A stretch of DNA of 64,000 nt from Chrysaora quinquecirrha (GCA_014526335.1 JACTAT010000182.1:310001-374000), one strand, 5' to 3'. Positions 45,900-58,135 are shown, counted from the first letter of the stretch. The notes: generated by a model from the letters alone, not told the origin. Program-made: numbers and translations.

Positions 45900-48800
45900 T
45901 TAGTGTAAATGACAATATCTTGACAGTAGGTATTTGTTGATTAGTGTTTTGGGTGCTTCGTGTGGAAGGAAACGGTGTGACAAATATGGTGCTGAAGAAG
46001 GCTCAACATAGCCAAAAGACAAAAAGCAAAATGGAGACGATACCCTTTTATTGCTATTCTCAGACTTTTTCGGCTTCATCAGTGATGGAGGTAGCTGCTT
46101 GCCTGTGAACCATTTAGGTGTCAAATGTTTCAGCTTCTCTTCGTAATTCCAGCCGCATTGCATTGGATCTGGCCTTGAAACATTTATGTTTAAACAGCGT
46201 AGCCATATAAAGCATGTTAAGTTTACACGCTTCAGCTCTTCCTCTATGGATTGCGGGTCGGCTGGAATTGCTGCAGATGATTTTGTCTTCAGATTTTGGT
46301 AGATGCGAATTCTTGTCCCCACATAATTCTCACTAGGCTTCCCACTATACATCACTGTTCGCACGAATTCCTTTGCATCACCCAAGATTCTCTCTGACAG
46401 ATGTTCATTTCTTCCTATTTCTTGGATAAACGCACATTGTTCTTCATTCCTCATTATCTTTTTCAGCAATTTGACCTTACCGATGTTATACTTGTATGCG
46501 GTTGTATCGCAACCTGTGATAGCATGGATCTGCGGTAAAGCGCAGCAAACTCTGGAGCCAAACTGTTCAATGACATTTCGAATTGCAACGAATTTTTCAC
46601 TGTCTATGCGCATAAACCATTCTTTCTCTGGCTCGCACCTCTGCATAGCATAAACTAGCAATACAAAAACATCAGTGTCCTTGGAAACAACAACTACTGG
46701 TGTATCTTCAGAGTTTGCATGCAATATCATTCTAGTGTCTGCCTCTTCGTGATTGCATCTTGGCATGATTTCTACATTGCTTCTTGAAATTCTCCAAGCT
46801 TCGTCTTTACAAGTTATTATCAGCGGAATTTTTAGTAGTTTTCTCCCCTCTGCACTTTGAAAGAATTCTGCAGCCATTCGTATAAGGTTTTCTTTGTTCG
46901 AATCATTATGGAAAAACTCTTGCCAGCTCTTACCTTGGGGCATCTTCTGCTATACACTTTCTATATGAACACGTCTTGACAATTCTCCTCTCTTCTCTCT
47001 CGTACTGGCTTTTGTGCTATTCTCTAAGTACTGGTCGTTGACGATTTCTAGTTGTATTGCCTTTGCATCTTGAGGAGGATTAGCATATTGAAGCACACTC
47101 TTGAACCAAACTTTGTATGTTTCTTTCGGTTTGATGCAACGAAACAAGGCCATTCCATCAATGATCCATCTTGCGTTTTCTGGTGGTGTTTCAACAAGTG
47201 AATTCGACTCCTTGATCATGAAATTACGAAGTACTGCTTTGTCTCCTTGTCGTAGTGTACCATTAGGAGTAGCAAGGCTAAGAGGTATCGTTGTGATTGG
47301 ATACGCAAATGCCTCTTCAATGGATGTAGCTTTGCCAACGAGCAGCCCAAAGGCTTGACGATCTTCTTTTAATATCGAGACCGCTTTTGGTGTTTTCTTG
47401 GGTTTTTTAATACCAGTCTGCAACTTAACCCTCTTAATAGGTGAAAAGAAACTCTCTTTACCATCGACAAGACGATTCTTCGTGAATTCTTTGAACCGTT
47501 GATTTCCAGTTTCAGGAGCATTCAGAACATCATTAATAACCTTTACGTCCACCTCGGTGCCAGTGCATATCACTTTGGCTGGTCCATTTGAAAACGGGTT
47601 GATCTTGTAGGCTCGGAGCTTTTCTTTCAAAGAGTGCACATTCCTGTAGTGATTGGTTTTTCCAGAATCTGTTAGTTCTTTATGTGTAGATGACGTCTTG
47701 ATTCTCAATTTTTCTCTCATAGTTGTCCTTAGCTTCGCATGAATGTGCATTGTCTGGACCCATTTGTTGGTGGTGTCTACATTTGTGCTATAGCCAGATC
47801 TAAATGGGCCAGCTGTCCCTTTAGTTTCTCGATTGAAATATTCGGTAACCAAGTCACCATGAACTGAAGCAAATTTATCACCAGAATAGTTAGCACCAAG
47901 CCCTCGAGTTTTCAGATCTTCGTAAGCTGCATTATTGCTTGTTTTAAGGTCAACCAGCATTATATGTTGATAGGACAAATAGCGCGCATAATTTTGGTGG
48001 TCAAAAGCAAAAACAAGACGCAGCATGTCCCTCTCCGCTTGCAAGTGCCTTTCAAAGCAATTTTCACGAACTGCTGATACCAACGCTAGCATGGAAGAAA
48101 CATCTTGAAGAAATGCAACTGTCATATTTCTTTCTGTTCCCCCACTGGTACTTGTTAGATCCAAAAAGAGATCTTTGAAGCCTTCTAGCTCAACCACCTT
48201 TTCAACCTGTTCAGATGAGGGTTTACGTCGTAGTGCAATCAAATTTTCGAGGAGCTCGGAAGTCATTTCTTTGTAGTTGTTGGTGATATTCTCAGTATGA
48301 AACTGGACAAGGGCATCGAATGCTTCTTTAAGGACCCGCATGCATCGATAGTAGTGTTTTCCACTAAACGCCTGGTCGGCAGATCCTGCTGATATTGTAC
48401 CAGAATCTATAAACCAGTCCTTGTATCCCATGCACGAGTGTCGCTTGTAGATCAACCGCTGTCTTACTTTGAGCTGGTGGAAGCCACCCATCAGAACGAT
48501 TAAATTTTTGTACTGGTTGCCGTGCTTCCAAATTATTTGTGCCAGTTTAGAATAGACATCCTCGTCTGCATGGGCAAACATGTGATGTAGCCCGAGATCA
48601 TCAATTATGTTGTTGAGAGTATCAAGGTAGTGTTTGCAGACAGAAAAGTCTGGAGGTTGGGAAATAACTGGCATGTACTCTATTAGAGACTTTTGTTGAT
48701 CGATGTTGGTGACTGCTCTGTTAAAAGCAGTCCATGAGCCTAAAAGTGGAAGCTGCTCTCCCGTTTCAGTGCTGGGAACCCCATTTGCAAGAGCCCAGAC

Positions 48801-49067
48801 AATATCTTTTTGCAGACATTCCTGAAGAAGATCTTTTTTTTCATCATCACAATATTGGGGAAACTTTGGTGGATCCTGTCTTTGGCCAAGTGTGTAGTGT
48901 GGAATTTCTTCCTCCTGCTGTCGTTCAACAATGTCTAGCTCTTCATCAAGTGGTCTTTCAAGTACGCTTTCTTCACCTGTGGGATAAAAAGAACACTGAT
49001 CGTGATAATGTTTCTTTGCATATTCAAATAAGAACTGTTTCAGATTCAAATCGGTTGTTACTATCAA
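45900..49067 (-). pseudogene. Academ-like (AcademX type) protein with FEN/XPG-like nuclease domain, one in-frame TAG
   Basis: A single minus-strand frame of about 1055 codons interrupted only by TAG at 46,950-46,952. The first 705 codons carry LIVLMGGFHQLKVRQR, DSGTISAGSADQAFSGKHYY, FAFDHQNYARYLSYQ and YKINPFSNG blocks of a large invertebrate repetitive family. After the TAG comes a PIN-like nuclease with FEN1/XPG signatures in order: NHEEADTRMILH (compare EAEAxxA), VVSKDTDVFVLLV (xxDxD) and ITGCDTTAYKYNIGK (GCDYxxxIxGIG). It closes with RVNLTCFIWLRCLN and CGW. Academ transposons with an XPG nuclease are described as AcademX; I assign it there from memory of that architecture. The frame is open from about 49,040, where CTGAAACAG could be a splice acceptor; a candidate first exon lies at 49,140-49,268. 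A minus-strand AATAAA lies near 45,850. This copy may be recently disabled or a readthrough gene. Confidence 0.7.
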
Positions 49068-49137
49068 GCAATCAATAAGCGTTATTCATTTTTCACCGGT
49101 CTTATTGCCAAAGTAAGTTAATAAAAAGACATTGCAA

Positions 49138-49268
49138 ATACCTGCAAGACATGGCAAGAAGAGTGTCCTACTCGTATCGTGCGTTGTCCCAGCACCAGTC
49201 ATCGTTTCTTGGCGGCCATCATTATTATCGATTGACGAATGAAGTACAGCTGAATTTGCAAATTTCAT
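49138..49268 (-). CDS. Candidate 5' exon of the Academ-like gene
   Basis: ATG at 49,268 opens a frame (MKFANSAVLHSSIDNND... HDTSRTLFLPCLAG) ending at a GT donor (CTTGCAG then GTATTTGC) near 49,140. The only support is position, the splice-like end and the lack of a start codon in the main frame. No domain is recognised. Confidence 0.3.
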
Positions 49269-49279
49269 GTGGCACGGAG

Positions 49280-49837
49280 CCTGGCTCTGTGCCCAGAAGT
49301 CGTTGTACTTAAGAATGTCGTTGTAAGAAATCGAATGTCCAAGACTGTGAAGATTTTGGGCTACCTCCTTACTACAGGGCTAAACAATTCTGTAAGAGAA
49401 TGGAGTTTAAAGAGTGGTCTCTTCTGCCCCCTGCTTTTGCTTGGTGCAAGCTTGTTACATGATTTCTGCTCACTGGCAATTTTATACTCAAACTTGATTT
49501 TTGTTCTTGCATAGACCCCTTTCGTTAGTATCTCTGCTTTTCTTGCTGAAGGAGTAATTTCTTGTTGCTTTTTTGCGGGCCGCAAAAATCATGTGTCCAT
49601 GTCTCAGCAAAAGGTAAGGGTGCTATTGATTGTAGAAGGTGACATTGATCACTATGACGAATACTCCTTGATCTTAGGGCAGGAAATGACATTCTAAAAA
49701 AAAACAAATCCTGTTATATTTGGTTGATGTCTGAGATTTCTGATTTTTGGTTATTGCAGGAAATTATTGAAATAAAGTAATAAAAAACAAAGATATATAT
49801 CTTGGAAATATAGAAGTGATAATGCTTGTAATGGGTA
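49280..49837. other. Non-coding
   Basis: No coding similarity or repeat recognised. Confidence 0.4.
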
Positions 49838-49907
49838 CAACAACAATAATGATAATAATAATAGTAAAACAACAATATAATAATAATAATAATACAAATA
49901 ATTAATA
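49838..49907. repeat. AAT trinucleotide microsatellite
   Basis: ACAACAATAATGATAATAATAATAG-like start followed by several ATAATA runs; simple repeat. Confidence 0.85.
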
Positions 49908-50100
49908 AGATTTGAAACATGGCATAAGACTGTCAACAGTTTTAAATACAACAGTAGTTATTCTGAGTGTTAAGTTCTACTGCTATTGCTTTGAGCTTTT
50001 GCTGTTCATTCAGTTTTTGCTATCTTTTTTGCTGTCAAAAATATTTCAAACTTATTCAAGTTATCGGCCAGTCAATCTTTCAAAGTGCATGTGTATCTTA

Positions 50101-50676
50101 TCAAATTTGATGGTCTTTTGAAAAGTGCCAGACAGTTCTTTTATAGGGAGGGGGACAAGGCAACGACAGGTTCATATTACCAAAAATAATTTGATGTTGA
50201 CAGTGTACATCCAATGAAGGGTGAACACCACAGTCGACAAACATGTTTGGCTGGCCTGTGATTATCAAATCAATACAAGACATACCCTCATTTAGTATAT
50301 TTCTCGGTTTGTCAATCAGCTGAAACAGGCTGTTTGTTTCCAAAAACTCATCAAGGGCTGCACCCTCTGGATTTCCTATATACTCAGCCCACTATTGTCA
50401 GGATCTGCAATTAAAGTCCCTGGCAAAGATAATGCAATTAGGTCTTTCGTTTCTAATAGTACTTACAACCTGCTGAAGATTGTCAATGAATATTTCAAAC
50501 TGCTCACTATTTTGGCTTGGACTGCGATGGAAGGTAATAAAAAATACCTTTATTCTGGAAATAGTTAATTCAGAAACAATCATTTCTTGTAATCTTTCAA
50601 GGCCAGCCCTACGCTTGATTGGCAATTCGTCATGGAAATATAAACAAACTGAATGTAAACATATGGAATGTGTCAA
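50101..50676 (-). pseudogene. Non-LTR retrotransposon endonuclease fragment
   Basis: Minus strand: VCLYFHDELPIKRRAGLERL, QEMIVSELTISRIKVFFITF, HRSPSQNSEQFEIFIDNL and IIFARDFNCRS (50,676-50,398), then a frame change and LFQLIDKPRNILNEGMSCID, LIITGQP, HPSLDVHCQHQIIFGNMN (50,330-50,150). This is the second half of an apurinic-type endonuclease domain of a LINE element. In the usual GDFN motif the Gly is replaced by Arg. The RT domain is absent. A standalone, truncated copy. Confidence 0.75.
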
Positions 50677-50679
50677 TGG

Positions 50680-52400
50680 AGTACTAGAGCCACATGCATG
50701 GTTAAAAATTTGTAATTATATTGCATTTCTCACCCTCTACTGTCTGTAAAATTTGATACAAAACTGTAATCTTTCTTTTAATTCTTTTTTGTATTAGTTT
50801 TAATACCTTCTCTTCATTAAATCCCATTCAGTGATAAGAATACTCATAGAACCCCTGGATTTGAATACAATCTAAAACACATACACAGTCTAGTATCTTG
50901 TTATAAGTTCACAGCCATATGACCGCCTGTACAAAATAGTCATAGATTAAGCAACATTGAATGACATAAAGCATTTTGCTTTAGACTGTCACACTAGTTG
51001 TCTTGAGGGTTTCCACTGTATATTGAATCATTGGCATCCAAAAATGAACAACTAGCCTTTTTTGTCATCTACTGAAGGTAACCTGATGTAACTGTATTTT
51101 AAAATGCTTATTGAACACAGCCTAACAAATTTCTAGATTTTTGTATGGTCAATAAATACCATGTTCCCTCTTCAAAGAAAATTGTAAATGTCAAACCACA
51201 TATGTAACTGCTGGTGTAACAAAGTACTACAACATGGTTTACCAAAAGTTAAATTTTGGTGAAGAAATCCTTAGAGAAGTTCTTAAAATTAAAATTTTGG
51301 TAAAATTGGTAAAATTTCCATATAAATAAGATATGTTAGAAATGGGGCAATATGCTTTTGCTACTGCTTTAAAAACCATACTTACTTTAATAAGCCAATT
51401 ATGTTTATCAAGATTATGTGATGGATGTTAACAAGAAATTTAAAAATTTAGCCGCATATTTGAATGTTTTTATCATATGATCTTCATCAGCAAACTGCTC
51501 TCCAAAAAAATTAGGGGGCCTACTTCTATACCTGCATCACAATGGGGTCACAAAGAAATAAAAAAACTGATTAGGGAACATACCTAATACAATACAATAA
51601 GTTCAAATTATTCTTAATGGGAAAACTTAGGAGGAAAATACAATAGAGTCAGAAGATAAAGGGATTCGTATAGAAGAAGAGTAAGAGATTTTTAGTGTGT
51701 CAAAGCTGAGAGCAATTTGCCGCCTCTCCAAAGACAAAAAAGGTAACCACAAGAAGACACACAGTTAAGAAAGGAAAAAAAACAAAAATAAATGTGAAAG
51801 AAACCTTAACACGTTGACACAAGAAAGCAAAACAAGGTACACAAAATTTAAAAAATGCAAAAAACACCAATAGGCCTAGGTGACCAAAAGTCTGACATCA
51901 AATCCTCTAGGTGCAAATGTATCCAACCATAGTCAATAGAATAAACACTGGTTTGGAAGCCTATTGTTTTGGTCTATTGTTTGCCTGCAGAACTTGAGTC
52001 AGTGAGAAAAAGCTGTCATGTGATCAAATACTGTGCATCGTGACGCCCTAGCAACAATGTTGACCGTGCAAAACCCAAGGTGAAGACTGCAATTTGTAGG
52101 TAAACACATCAATTTTCTCTAAAAATATTGGTAAAAACGTCAAAATATTCATACTTTAGAACAGAAACAGAAAGGTTTATCCAGGAGTTTGAGGAAATGT
52201 AAAACAGTTCTCCAGATATTAAAAACACAGTTATGCCTGGGAAGAACTGCGGTTTTCTGCAATTCTCAGTCTTACAGGCACCAAGATTTGGTGGACTTAC
52301 ACTCCAAATACCAACATGAAAGAACGAATTTTTTTGAAAATTGAAAACGATTTGGTGACTTTATAAGCAAGTTCAGGGTCATAGACAATGCTTTTAAAGT
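50680..52400. other. Non-coding
   Basis: AT-rich, no coding similarity recognised. The last few hundred bases would be the 5' flank of the P-like transposase gene. Confidence 0.45.
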
Positions 52401-52423
52401 AAAACAAGATATCCCATGTAAGA

Positions 52424-53938
52424 TTGATCTTGAACTTACAAAACAAATTATCCCATAACTTAATTGATGGACAACCATCCACAGAGTCATTTACGAGAGT
52501 AAAATCCTGCATGATTATTCACACAAGAGATAACACAGCTTTCTGCAACATCTGTCAGGATTTCGAAGTAAAACTTGAAAAGCAAGCAGTCATTAAACAA
52601 AGGCATTTAAATACTCCTGCAAAGCAATTTGCACCATTATCTCAAACCCATCGCCATCGTGTAGAACTTGCATTAAAACAAGAAAGAGCAACAACAAAGA
52701 ATTTGAACAAAGAAATTGCACGAATAAAGGAGATTCTTTCAAAGGGTACTCAAGTCAGCAAAGATATGAGTCATGTGCTGAAAATCAATCAAACATGTCC
52801 CCATCCACACTTGGCAACAGGAAAAAATGGCAGCAAAACTGATGGGCAAATGAGATATTATCCCATTATAATAAGGTTTTACTTATCTCTTGCCTCAAAA
52901 TCATCATTAGCTTATGATGAACTACGTTCATCAAAGCTATTGACATTGAATTCCAGAAAAACATTGAGAGACTATAAAAATGCAATGAAACCATCTGCTG
53001 GATTTAATTCAGAAGTTATTGTTGAGTTAATGAAAACTGCACAAAATCTTACTGGCTACCAAAGATATGTTGTGTTATCTTTTGATGAAATCAAAATTCA
53101 AGAAAATCTGGTTTTTGACAAATATTCTGAAAATTTAATAGGGTATGTTGACCTTGAAGATCCTGACATTAATTATTCCTCATTTCATGATGTCAATGAA
53201 CTGGCAACTCATGCACTTGTCTACTACGTTAGAGGATCTGAAATTTAGTGTGCATATTTTGGTACAACAGATGAAACAGTCTATCAGATTATGCCAACAT
53301 TTTGGGAGGCTGTTGCCATTTTGGAAATAGCATGTGGTTTGCAAGTTATTGCTGCAGTTTCTGATGGGGCTTCTCCAAACAGGACATTTTACAAAATGCA
53401 TCACTAACTGGATGATAAAGGTGATACTGAGGTTTCTCGTAGAACAATCAATTCGTTCTCAACCACATTGAGATACATTTGGTTCTTTGCCGATGCACCT
53501 TATCTTCTGAAAACTACAAGGAATTGTGTTTACCACTCAGGTAATTTTTTGCTAAAATTGTTATTTATGTTTGTTATTTATAAAATTATAATTTAATCTT
53601 TTTCCTGTTAATAAAGAATAGTCACTCATTTTATTGATGTTATTTGTTTACATTTAAGGAAATGGGAAAGGCATTTGTAGATTGTGGAACAATAGAAAAG
53701 ATAATTTTGTGGTACCACATTTGGAAACCTGTTGATGATGAGCCATGCAATGGTTTGAAATTACTGTCAAAATTAACACATGAGCATGTCAACCTTACAC
53801 CATAAGCAGTGATGAATGGTCGTCTTGCAGTTCAGGTCCTGAGTAGTTCTGTGTCAAAAGTTTTAACAGAGTTTTACCCAGCCACAACACCTGCAACTGC
53901 TGAGCTGTTCATGTACATGGACAGTTTCTTTGATTGCC
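52424..53938 (+). pseudogene. P element-like (THAP9-like) transposase, split by an insertion
   Basis: The frame starts with a Cys/His-containing segment (AFCNICQDF) and a coiled-coil region (LKQERATTKNLNKEIARIKE). It continues into the transposase core: LNSRKTLRDYKNAMKPSAGF, VVLSFDEIKIQENLVFDKYS (first catalytic Asp), then HALVYYVRG, AAVSDGASPNRTFYKM (second Asp) and YIWFFADAPYLLKTTRN. TAG 53,246 and TAA near 53,405 are in frame. A GT-AG intron at 53,541-53,658 joins in phase. After a shift near 53,700 come LKLLSKLTHEHVNLTP, GRLAVQVLSSSVSKVL and MDSFFDC, where the ISL2EU-type element begins at 53,941. The right side of that insertion (61,126 on) reads RERIKKPF, plausibly the continuation. No N-terminal THAP domain is visible. 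Confidence 0.75.
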
Positions 53939-53940
53939 AT

Positions 53941-54030
53941 AAGCGATTTCACGGTTTCTAGCGCCATTATGGATTGGGACCAAACATCACTAGTGCCAGT
54001 CCTCTGAATCAAAACATAAAATTGCCTAAC
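53941..54030. repeat. Left terminal inverted repeat, ISL2EU-type element
   Basis: Begins AAGCGATTTCACGG and ends AAATTGCCTAAC. The reverse complement of 61,034-61,123 with a single A/G difference in the CAAAC(A/G)TCACTAG block. Confidence 0.95.
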
Positions 54031-54627
54031 TTTGAAAATAAATTAAAATATGTAAAATAGCTAAAATTTGATAAAATTTTTATTCCTTTTCATCTATAAT
54101 ATTAGATCTAAAGAAATAACAACTTACTGTGATCTTTTCTTGCCCTTTTCCTCCTCAACTTCCGCGTTTTCTAACACCACTGTTTTAGGCCCTACTTTGG
54201 GTCCCTTCACGTCAGGGCGACCTGCGACGGACAGGGTGACCCTACAACGCTCTGAAAACGTTTTTCTGGACCATTATGAATTGGTCTCTCATTCAATTCG
54301 TCTCTCACTGAAATCCAGCCCCGATTCGCTGAGATATCGCCATCCATAGTCATCCCCATTTTGCGTCATCCGATCCAAGTGCATTGCGTCATCCGATGAT
54401 AAACACTCCGCATCTTTGGTCACGGACAACCAGGGGATTCCCGTAGAATGCAGGGGAGGTCTGTATATCATAAGAAAAATTCGCTGTGATTGGTTCATTA
54501 GAAACCATGCCCATTTTTGACGTAAATGAATGGGATTAGTCATCAGCATATCTGAAGGAACGAAAATTTTGACCCGAAAATTTCAAGTTAATTCCTGTCT
54601 GGTCGTGTGAAATAAGTTAACAAGAAA

Positions 54628-56025
54628 ATGGGAAAGAAAACTTGCTGTGTTGGACCTTGTGCTAATAAATCTTGGTTACCGGATCAAATACAAAAAAGGG
54701 GACACGTTAAGGAGCTGAAATTTCATTCCTTTCCTAAAAAGGCTGAAGAACGTGCATTATGGGTAAAACAAGTATCAAAGGGTAGATCAAACATCGAAGC
54801 AACAAAATCTTCCTATGTCTGTTCGAATCATTTTCAGAATGGTAAACCTACCTTCGACAAACCATATCCAACTTTGTTTTTGTCGCCAAGTGACTTTTCC
54901 ACCAAGAAATCACCCAAAAAGCGCAGATTAATAAAGAAGGCACGCTTAGAGATTGAAGATCAAGACGAAGCTTCTGTCGCTGCTCCCCAATCTGCCGAAG
55001 CCAGCGAATTAAATGAGGAGGAAGCAATGGTGGCCAAAATTTCTCCGAGTTTTTCCTTTGAGCAGCTCACACGCGAGAGTGATGTGCGCTTCTATACTGG
55101 TTTTGAAACAACGCTTGTTTTTAAAACTGTGTTTGAGCACCTCTTGCCAACAGCAAAAGAAATGCAGTATTGGAAGGGTGACAAATTGACACGAAGAGAT
55201 GACCCGGAGCAGATGGTTGATTTTGAAGAACATGTACGTGGTTCAAGTCTGAAGAGAAAGCGCCGAGGACCAAGCAGAAAACTATCTCTTGAAAGGGAAT
55301 TTCTTCTTGCTATGATGAGGCTGAGGGGTTGGTCTTCTCATCGAGGATCTGGCCTTTCGCTTCGATATATCTACCGGCCTTGTAACGGAAATCTTTTTTA
55401 CGTGGGTACGCCTCATGTCTTTAGAGTTTGGAGGGCTGATCATCTGGGCTGATAGGGAAAATGTTCGAAGAAATCTTCCGGACAGCTTTCGCAAGTACTA
55501 CCCGAAGTGCAGGGTAATCATTGACTGCACTGAGGTATTTATTGAAACTCCATCGAGCTTAGATCTTGCAGCATTGTGTTGGAGCCAGTATAAACACCAC
55601 TACACTCTCAAGTTTTTGGTAGGAATAACTCCTAATGGCGCAATAAGCTTCTTGTCAAACTGTTATGGTGGAAGGGCTAGCGACATTTTTATAACGGAGG
55701 ACTGTGGATTTGCAAAGAAATTGCTTCCTGGGGATCAAGTTATGGCTGATCGAGGGTTCAAGATAAGAGAGCTTCTCGCGTACTATCAGTGCTTTCTGAC
55801 AATTCCACCTTCAACAGTAGGATCATCACAAATGAGCAAAGCCGATGTAGCTAAAACATCGCTTATTGCAAACGTGCGCATATTTGTTGAGAAAGCTATA
55901 AGAAGAATAAAGGAGTATAGAGTATTGAAAATGAAATTCCGATACTCCTGTTGCCATTGATGGATGATATTGTAACTGTTTGCGCCGCATTTACAAATTT
56001 AAAGAGACCATTGAATGAACAGTAA
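54628..56025 (+). pseudogene. THAP-domain DDE_Tnp_4 (ISL2EU-type) transposase
   Basis: ATG 54,628 opens a THAP zinc finger (CCVGPCANKS, FHSFPKKAEERALWV, YVCSNHF, then PTLFLSP) followed by a basic linker (KKSPKKRRLIKKARLE). A pre-catalytic region has ERDxEQM-like and LSLEREFLLAMMRLR blocks. A one-base shift in the G4 run near 55,322 leads to a frame with DLAFRFDISTGLV and IFFTWVRLMSLEF. The DDE domain follows: VIIDCTEVFIE (Asp at 55,523), VMADRGFKI (Asp at 55,748), FVEKAIRRIKEYRVL (Glu at 55,889). A second one-base shift near 55,930 gives the natural ending PLMDDIVTVCAAFTNL and stop 56,023-56,025. All catalytic residues are intact; only two indels break the gene. It converges on the YqaJ gene with 170 bp between stops. 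Confidence 0.85.
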
Positions 56026-56195
56026 ATATGAACAGTTCTATGTTTTTTAAAATAATCAAGCATTTCATAATTATTTGAATATGAATATTTGTAGTTAGCT
56101 CTAGTGAAATGTATCTCATCATAAGATCTGAAGATTTATTCCATCAGAATTACATTTGAAAACAAATGAAATATACTTTTTTCAGATACTGCAAT

Positions 56196-58135
56196 TTATA
56201 AAATATTTACATCTGAATTCAAGGCATGGTTAATGCAACCTTCACAGACCCATTCGTCATTGGGGCTGCTCTTTATGTTGACGCATGGCCAATGATGCCA
56301 TTGATTGCACCAAGTGCACTCGACGCTGTTCTCCTCTGCCTTCTCTATCTCGTCTGGTTCTAGACACGGCTTATCACAGAGAGGGCAAAAATAGATCACC
56401 CTCTCCTTGAGAAGAACGCGTGCAATATGTGTTTTAAAAAATATCACAGCATTCCTCTCCATCTCTGCCCAATGTCCTTCATCAAAAGGGACCTTTTCAA
56501 CAAATGGATCCCCATTTTCTGTCCAGACCACGAAAAAGCCTGCTTCAGCCCCAAGTAAGGCAGTCTGAGCTGTCAACTGGCTATAATACTTATGTTGCTT
56601 TTTCAAATGTATACTGCCGTCCGTGTCCTCCTTTAAAAAGTCCAGCTCTTTAAAACCTTCAATCACCGTTTTTTCCCTGATCTTAAAAGGACATTTGTAT
56701 TCCACGGGCATTGGTTTCACTTTGCAGCATGCACAAGTGAAAACGTTGTCTGGTGATGCCCTTATGTATGGGAATGCTTGGCTTGCAACAAGACCCGAAC
56801 TCAGGAGCTTTCCACGCTCGTGCTTTGCCACCACTTTCTCATGGAACGCTTTTCTTGCATCCTCCTCGTGCTCTCTGCCAAATTTCACAGCTGGGATGGA
56901 GCCAATTTCAGTATCTTTGAAAAATTTTGCAAGAAGGGGCGTTACCCTCCCACTCTTCCCTCTTGATCTGGCTATACTGTTCATTTTTGTGAAGACATCT
57001 CTTATTTTTGTGCCTGTTACACAGCCAACCCGTTGTCGCCTCCAATGACTTGAACCAGCTTGAGCCCTGGTTGACTTTTCAAGCTCTGCCAACTGCTTTT
57101 CGTTGAATGAAAGTGCCTCAGTCAACTTACCAATGAGTGTCTGCTCGTCTGCACCGGGATTTTCCACCAAAACATGCTCGGCAATGTCGGGTAATGAAGG
57201 TGGGCAGGCATACATTTTGGGAGGTGCAATGCTCATCCGTGCGACAGCTAATGGCATAACGACGGGCAATTTCTCAATGAACGCTCCCAATCTTGTCTCT
57301 ACATCGTCCCTCTTCTCGACTGGCCTCACATCAAAGCTTTTTTTAAAGTCGCTTTGGATAATCCATCTCTTTGCTTTGCGCACGCTTTCATGCTTGCGAA
57401 TTATAACATCCCTGATTTTTTGTGGCTCCACCTCTTTCTCTGTTCTCTTGTTCCATTCACATGCTTTAGCAGTGCAAGCTGGATCAATTAGGCCATGGGA
57501 ATTCGCAAATTCTACTTTATATAGCATGGCAACGACATGATTGCAGCATTCACCAAATCCAGCAGTACAGGAACAGTTTGCGCATAAAACCTCTCCTTCT
57601 TTCGAGCACAAAATCCATGCATTTCTTGGCTCTTCTCTAAGTTTCTGAGATGGTGTTACTTTGCATTTCAGAACGACAAATTTGTCAGAAGGGTTAAATG
57701 AAAAAATCTCATGTACAAATCCACTCATAAAGTATGAAAACGCTTTTTGTGCCTTATATTGTCCAATGTACTCTGACTCGAATGCTTTCTTCTTTAACAC
57801 ATACGAGAAAACCTTTCCAAGATCGATGTGTGGCCATTTCGAAACGTCGTCCACCCAGTCCTTGCTGTCGATTTGCTTGGGATCGGGATTTTAAAGTCAG
57901 TCAACAACTTTGCGTACGTCTGTTTCAGCTCTATTTCTAACTCCTGAACATCTTGTCGTATGGGATGTTTTTGCTCATAGGCAACCAAAACTCTTGCTGC
58001 TAGGTCCAATTTCGAACCCTCTCTGCTCAAACCTCTCATCGCCAAATAATACTTGAGCTCGTCAGCACTCCATTCAAGAAAATCAGAGCAAGATAAAACA
58101 TTTTTCACATTAGGTTCGTTACTTTTTGAAGCCAT
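56196..58135 (-). pseudogene. SAP-SWIM-YqaJ nuclease-PHD protein of the ISL2EU-type element
   Basis: ATG 58,135 starts a short N-terminal part with a SAP-like DNA-binding motif (WSADELKYYLAMRGLSREGS, KLDLA). A one-base shift near 57,885 (TTTTAAAAT run) leads to the main 552-codon frame. This has a SWIM zinc finger (CSCTAGFGECCNHVVAML near 57,545), then a YqaJ/lambda-exonuclease-type domain with FGREHEEDA near 56,875, RASPDNVF near 56,750 (usually SPDG) and PVEYKCPF near 56,695 (the ExK motif). A C-terminal PHD finger follows (CPLC...CTWC...HWPC...CEGC, C4HC3, 56,400-56,240). YqaJ proteins are 5'-3' exonuclease/recombinase-like enzymes; the role in transposition is unknown. Stop at 56,196, with a minus-strand AATAAA near 56,130. 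Apart from one indel the gene is intact. Confidence 0.85.

Noticed and set aside
49714..49951. Open frames rich in Ile/Tyr/Leu
   Set aside because: Translation of the AAT microsatellite, not a gene.
54068..54549. Short frames on both strands before the THAP transposase
   Set aside because: No similarity to known families; lies between the left inverted repeat and the transposase start and is best read as its 5' flank.
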